Shown piece by piece: positions 62,999-64,000 of a DNA stretch of 64,000 nucleotides (position 1 is the first letter of the stretch; every line of letters begins with the position of its first letter). The position numbers and the translations under genes were made by a program. Origin of the DNA: Budorcas taxicolor (lineage: Eukaryota; Chordata; Mammalia; Artiodactyla; Bovidae); the NCBI RefSeq assembly GCF_023091745.1, contig NC_068928.1, positions 10,744,001 to 10,808,000 on the forward strand, read 5' to 3'. The notes beneath the pieces were generated by a model. That model worked only from the letters and a program-made list of their open reading frames with translations. It was not told where the DNA came from and made no database searches.

Positions 62999-63735
62999 AA
63001 TTGCTTTAAACTTCTGTTTGTGCCACAGTTGTACTTTCCCATTGCTGGAAGAAAGTCACCAAGTCCAGGATTCAAGAAGCAGAGAAGTAGACTTTAACTC
63101 TCAATGGAAGGAACAGCAAATCACACTGCAATAAGGACACGCATACCAGGAATCATGAATAAATTTAAGGCAGTTACCATGATATGACAGCCATGATAAG
63201 AAATGCCCAATGTCATCCATGTATTTATCTTGCATTTTGAGGCCTTTATTTCTGTAGGATAGATTCCTTAAAACCAAGACTGTTTGCTCAAATATTTTCC
63301 AAGTTTGTTGAAGCAGTTTATAGTCCTACCAGCATGTATGAGTTTCCTTTACTCAGTACCAGATATTATCACACTTTATGGTTTTTGGAAATCAGTGATA
63401 AATGATAACTTATTCTTGTTTTTATTTGCATTTCCTGACTAGTGAGGCTGAGCATTTTTTCATATTTTTATTGAATGTTTGAATTTCCTCTTTTGCACCT
63501 TGCCTATTGCCTTTCCCATTTTTTCTACTGTCATTTGTTTCTAATTAGTCTGTAGAAACTTTTTGAATGCTTGGGACTGTAACTCATATGTTATTAATGT
63601 AAATATTTTCCCAGTCTATTGCTTGTTTTGATTTTATTTATGCTCTCATGATAGAAAAAACTTAATATGCAAATAGTGAAGCTCTCCTTTTGATTCTTCT
63701 CCCCTGCCCCTGGTAATCTATTTATTTTAATATCT
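62999..63735. other. Mostly old LINE-like sequence
   Basis: 63230-63660 reads like a reversed old L1 3' region ('tcctaccagcatgtatgagtttcc', 'tatttgcatttcctgactagtgaggctgagca', 'cttgggactgtaactcatatgttattaatg'). No exon. Confidence 0.45.
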
Positions 63736-63737
63736 TA

Positions 63738-64000
63738 AGGTTTTTTTTAATTGATATATAGTTGATTTACAGTGTTGTGTTAATTTTTGCTATACAGCAG
63801 AGTGATTGAATTATATATATATATATACATTTAAAAATATCCTTTTCCATTATAGTTTATCTCAGAATATTTAATATAGTTTCCTGTGCTATAGAGTGGA
63901 AACTTGTTGCTTATCCGTTCTGTAGTTTGCATCTGCTTGCCCCAAACTCCCACTCCACCCTACTCCCACCTCGCTTGGCAACCACAGGTCTGTTCTCTAC
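63738..64000 (-). mobile_element. Cetartiodactyl/ruminant L1 3' end, reverse, continues past the window
   Basis: 'ttaattgatatatagttgatttacagtgttgtgttaatttttgctatacagcagagtgattgaattatatatat', 'atagtttcctgtgctatagagtggaaacttgttgc' and 'cttggcaaccacaggtctgttctctac' match the reversed L1 3' UTR of this group. Contains (TA)n at 63814-63828. Cut by the window end. Confidence 0.75.

Overview
The window is vertebrate nuclear DNA from a ruminant, most likely a bovid (cattle, sheep, goat or a relative). The evidence is the repeat content: many BovB LINE copies, Bov-A2 and Bov-tA SINEs, other tRNA-derived ruminant/cetartiodactyl SINEs and ruminant L1 tails. Coding sequence occurs only as short exons with GT/AG splice sites. 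There are no bacterial genes, operons or CRISPR arrays. Cattle cannot be separated from sheep or goat by eye.

Left part (1-25 kb): the 3' two thirds of RPS6KB1 (ribosomal protein S6 kinase beta-1, p70/p85 S6K1) on the + strand. Eleven coding exons (human-like exons 5-15) run from 6050 to 21120. They join in frame into 398 codons plus a stop, exactly residues 128-525 of the 525-residue protein. They carry most of the kinase domain (catalytic Asp218, DFG, Thr252), the turn and hydrophobic motifs (Ser394, Thr412) and the autoinhibitory tail. Exons 1-4, including the ATP-binding Lys123, lie upstream of the window. Positions 1-6049 are intron 4, and a long 3' UTR follows the stop.

Middle (27-37.5 kb): RNFT1 (RING finger and transmembrane protein 1) on the - strand, convergent with RPS6KB1. 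Nine exons are visible, from a CpG-island promoter at about 36.9-37.5 kb down to the stop at 27244. The protein is multi-pass and ends in a C3HC4 RING. The reading frame of exon 1 has no ATG where I recall the human start, so translation probably begins at an ATG in exon 2 (35678). The order RPS6KB1(+)-RNFT1(-) matches human 17q23.

Right part (37.5-64 kb): no host gene recognised. It is a layered repeat region: MaLR LTRs, an old L1 and a degraded retroviral pol fragment, with younger BovB, SINE and LTR insertions in or beside them. Several keep readable target-site duplications. The best are a twin-primed (internally inverted) BovB at 58.06-59.56 kb, a 1.6-kb solo class II-type LTR with a 6-bp duplication at 60.92-62.54 kb, and a long BovB at about 46.2-50.0 kb with a reversed BovB piece inside it.

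I found no new enzymatic or defence system. The points worth checking concern gene structure (RNFT1 start, a possible alternative S6K1 end, inverted SINE pair) and mobile-element history. Repeat family names come from recognising consensus sequence by eye, and most repeat edges are good to about 10-30 bases.
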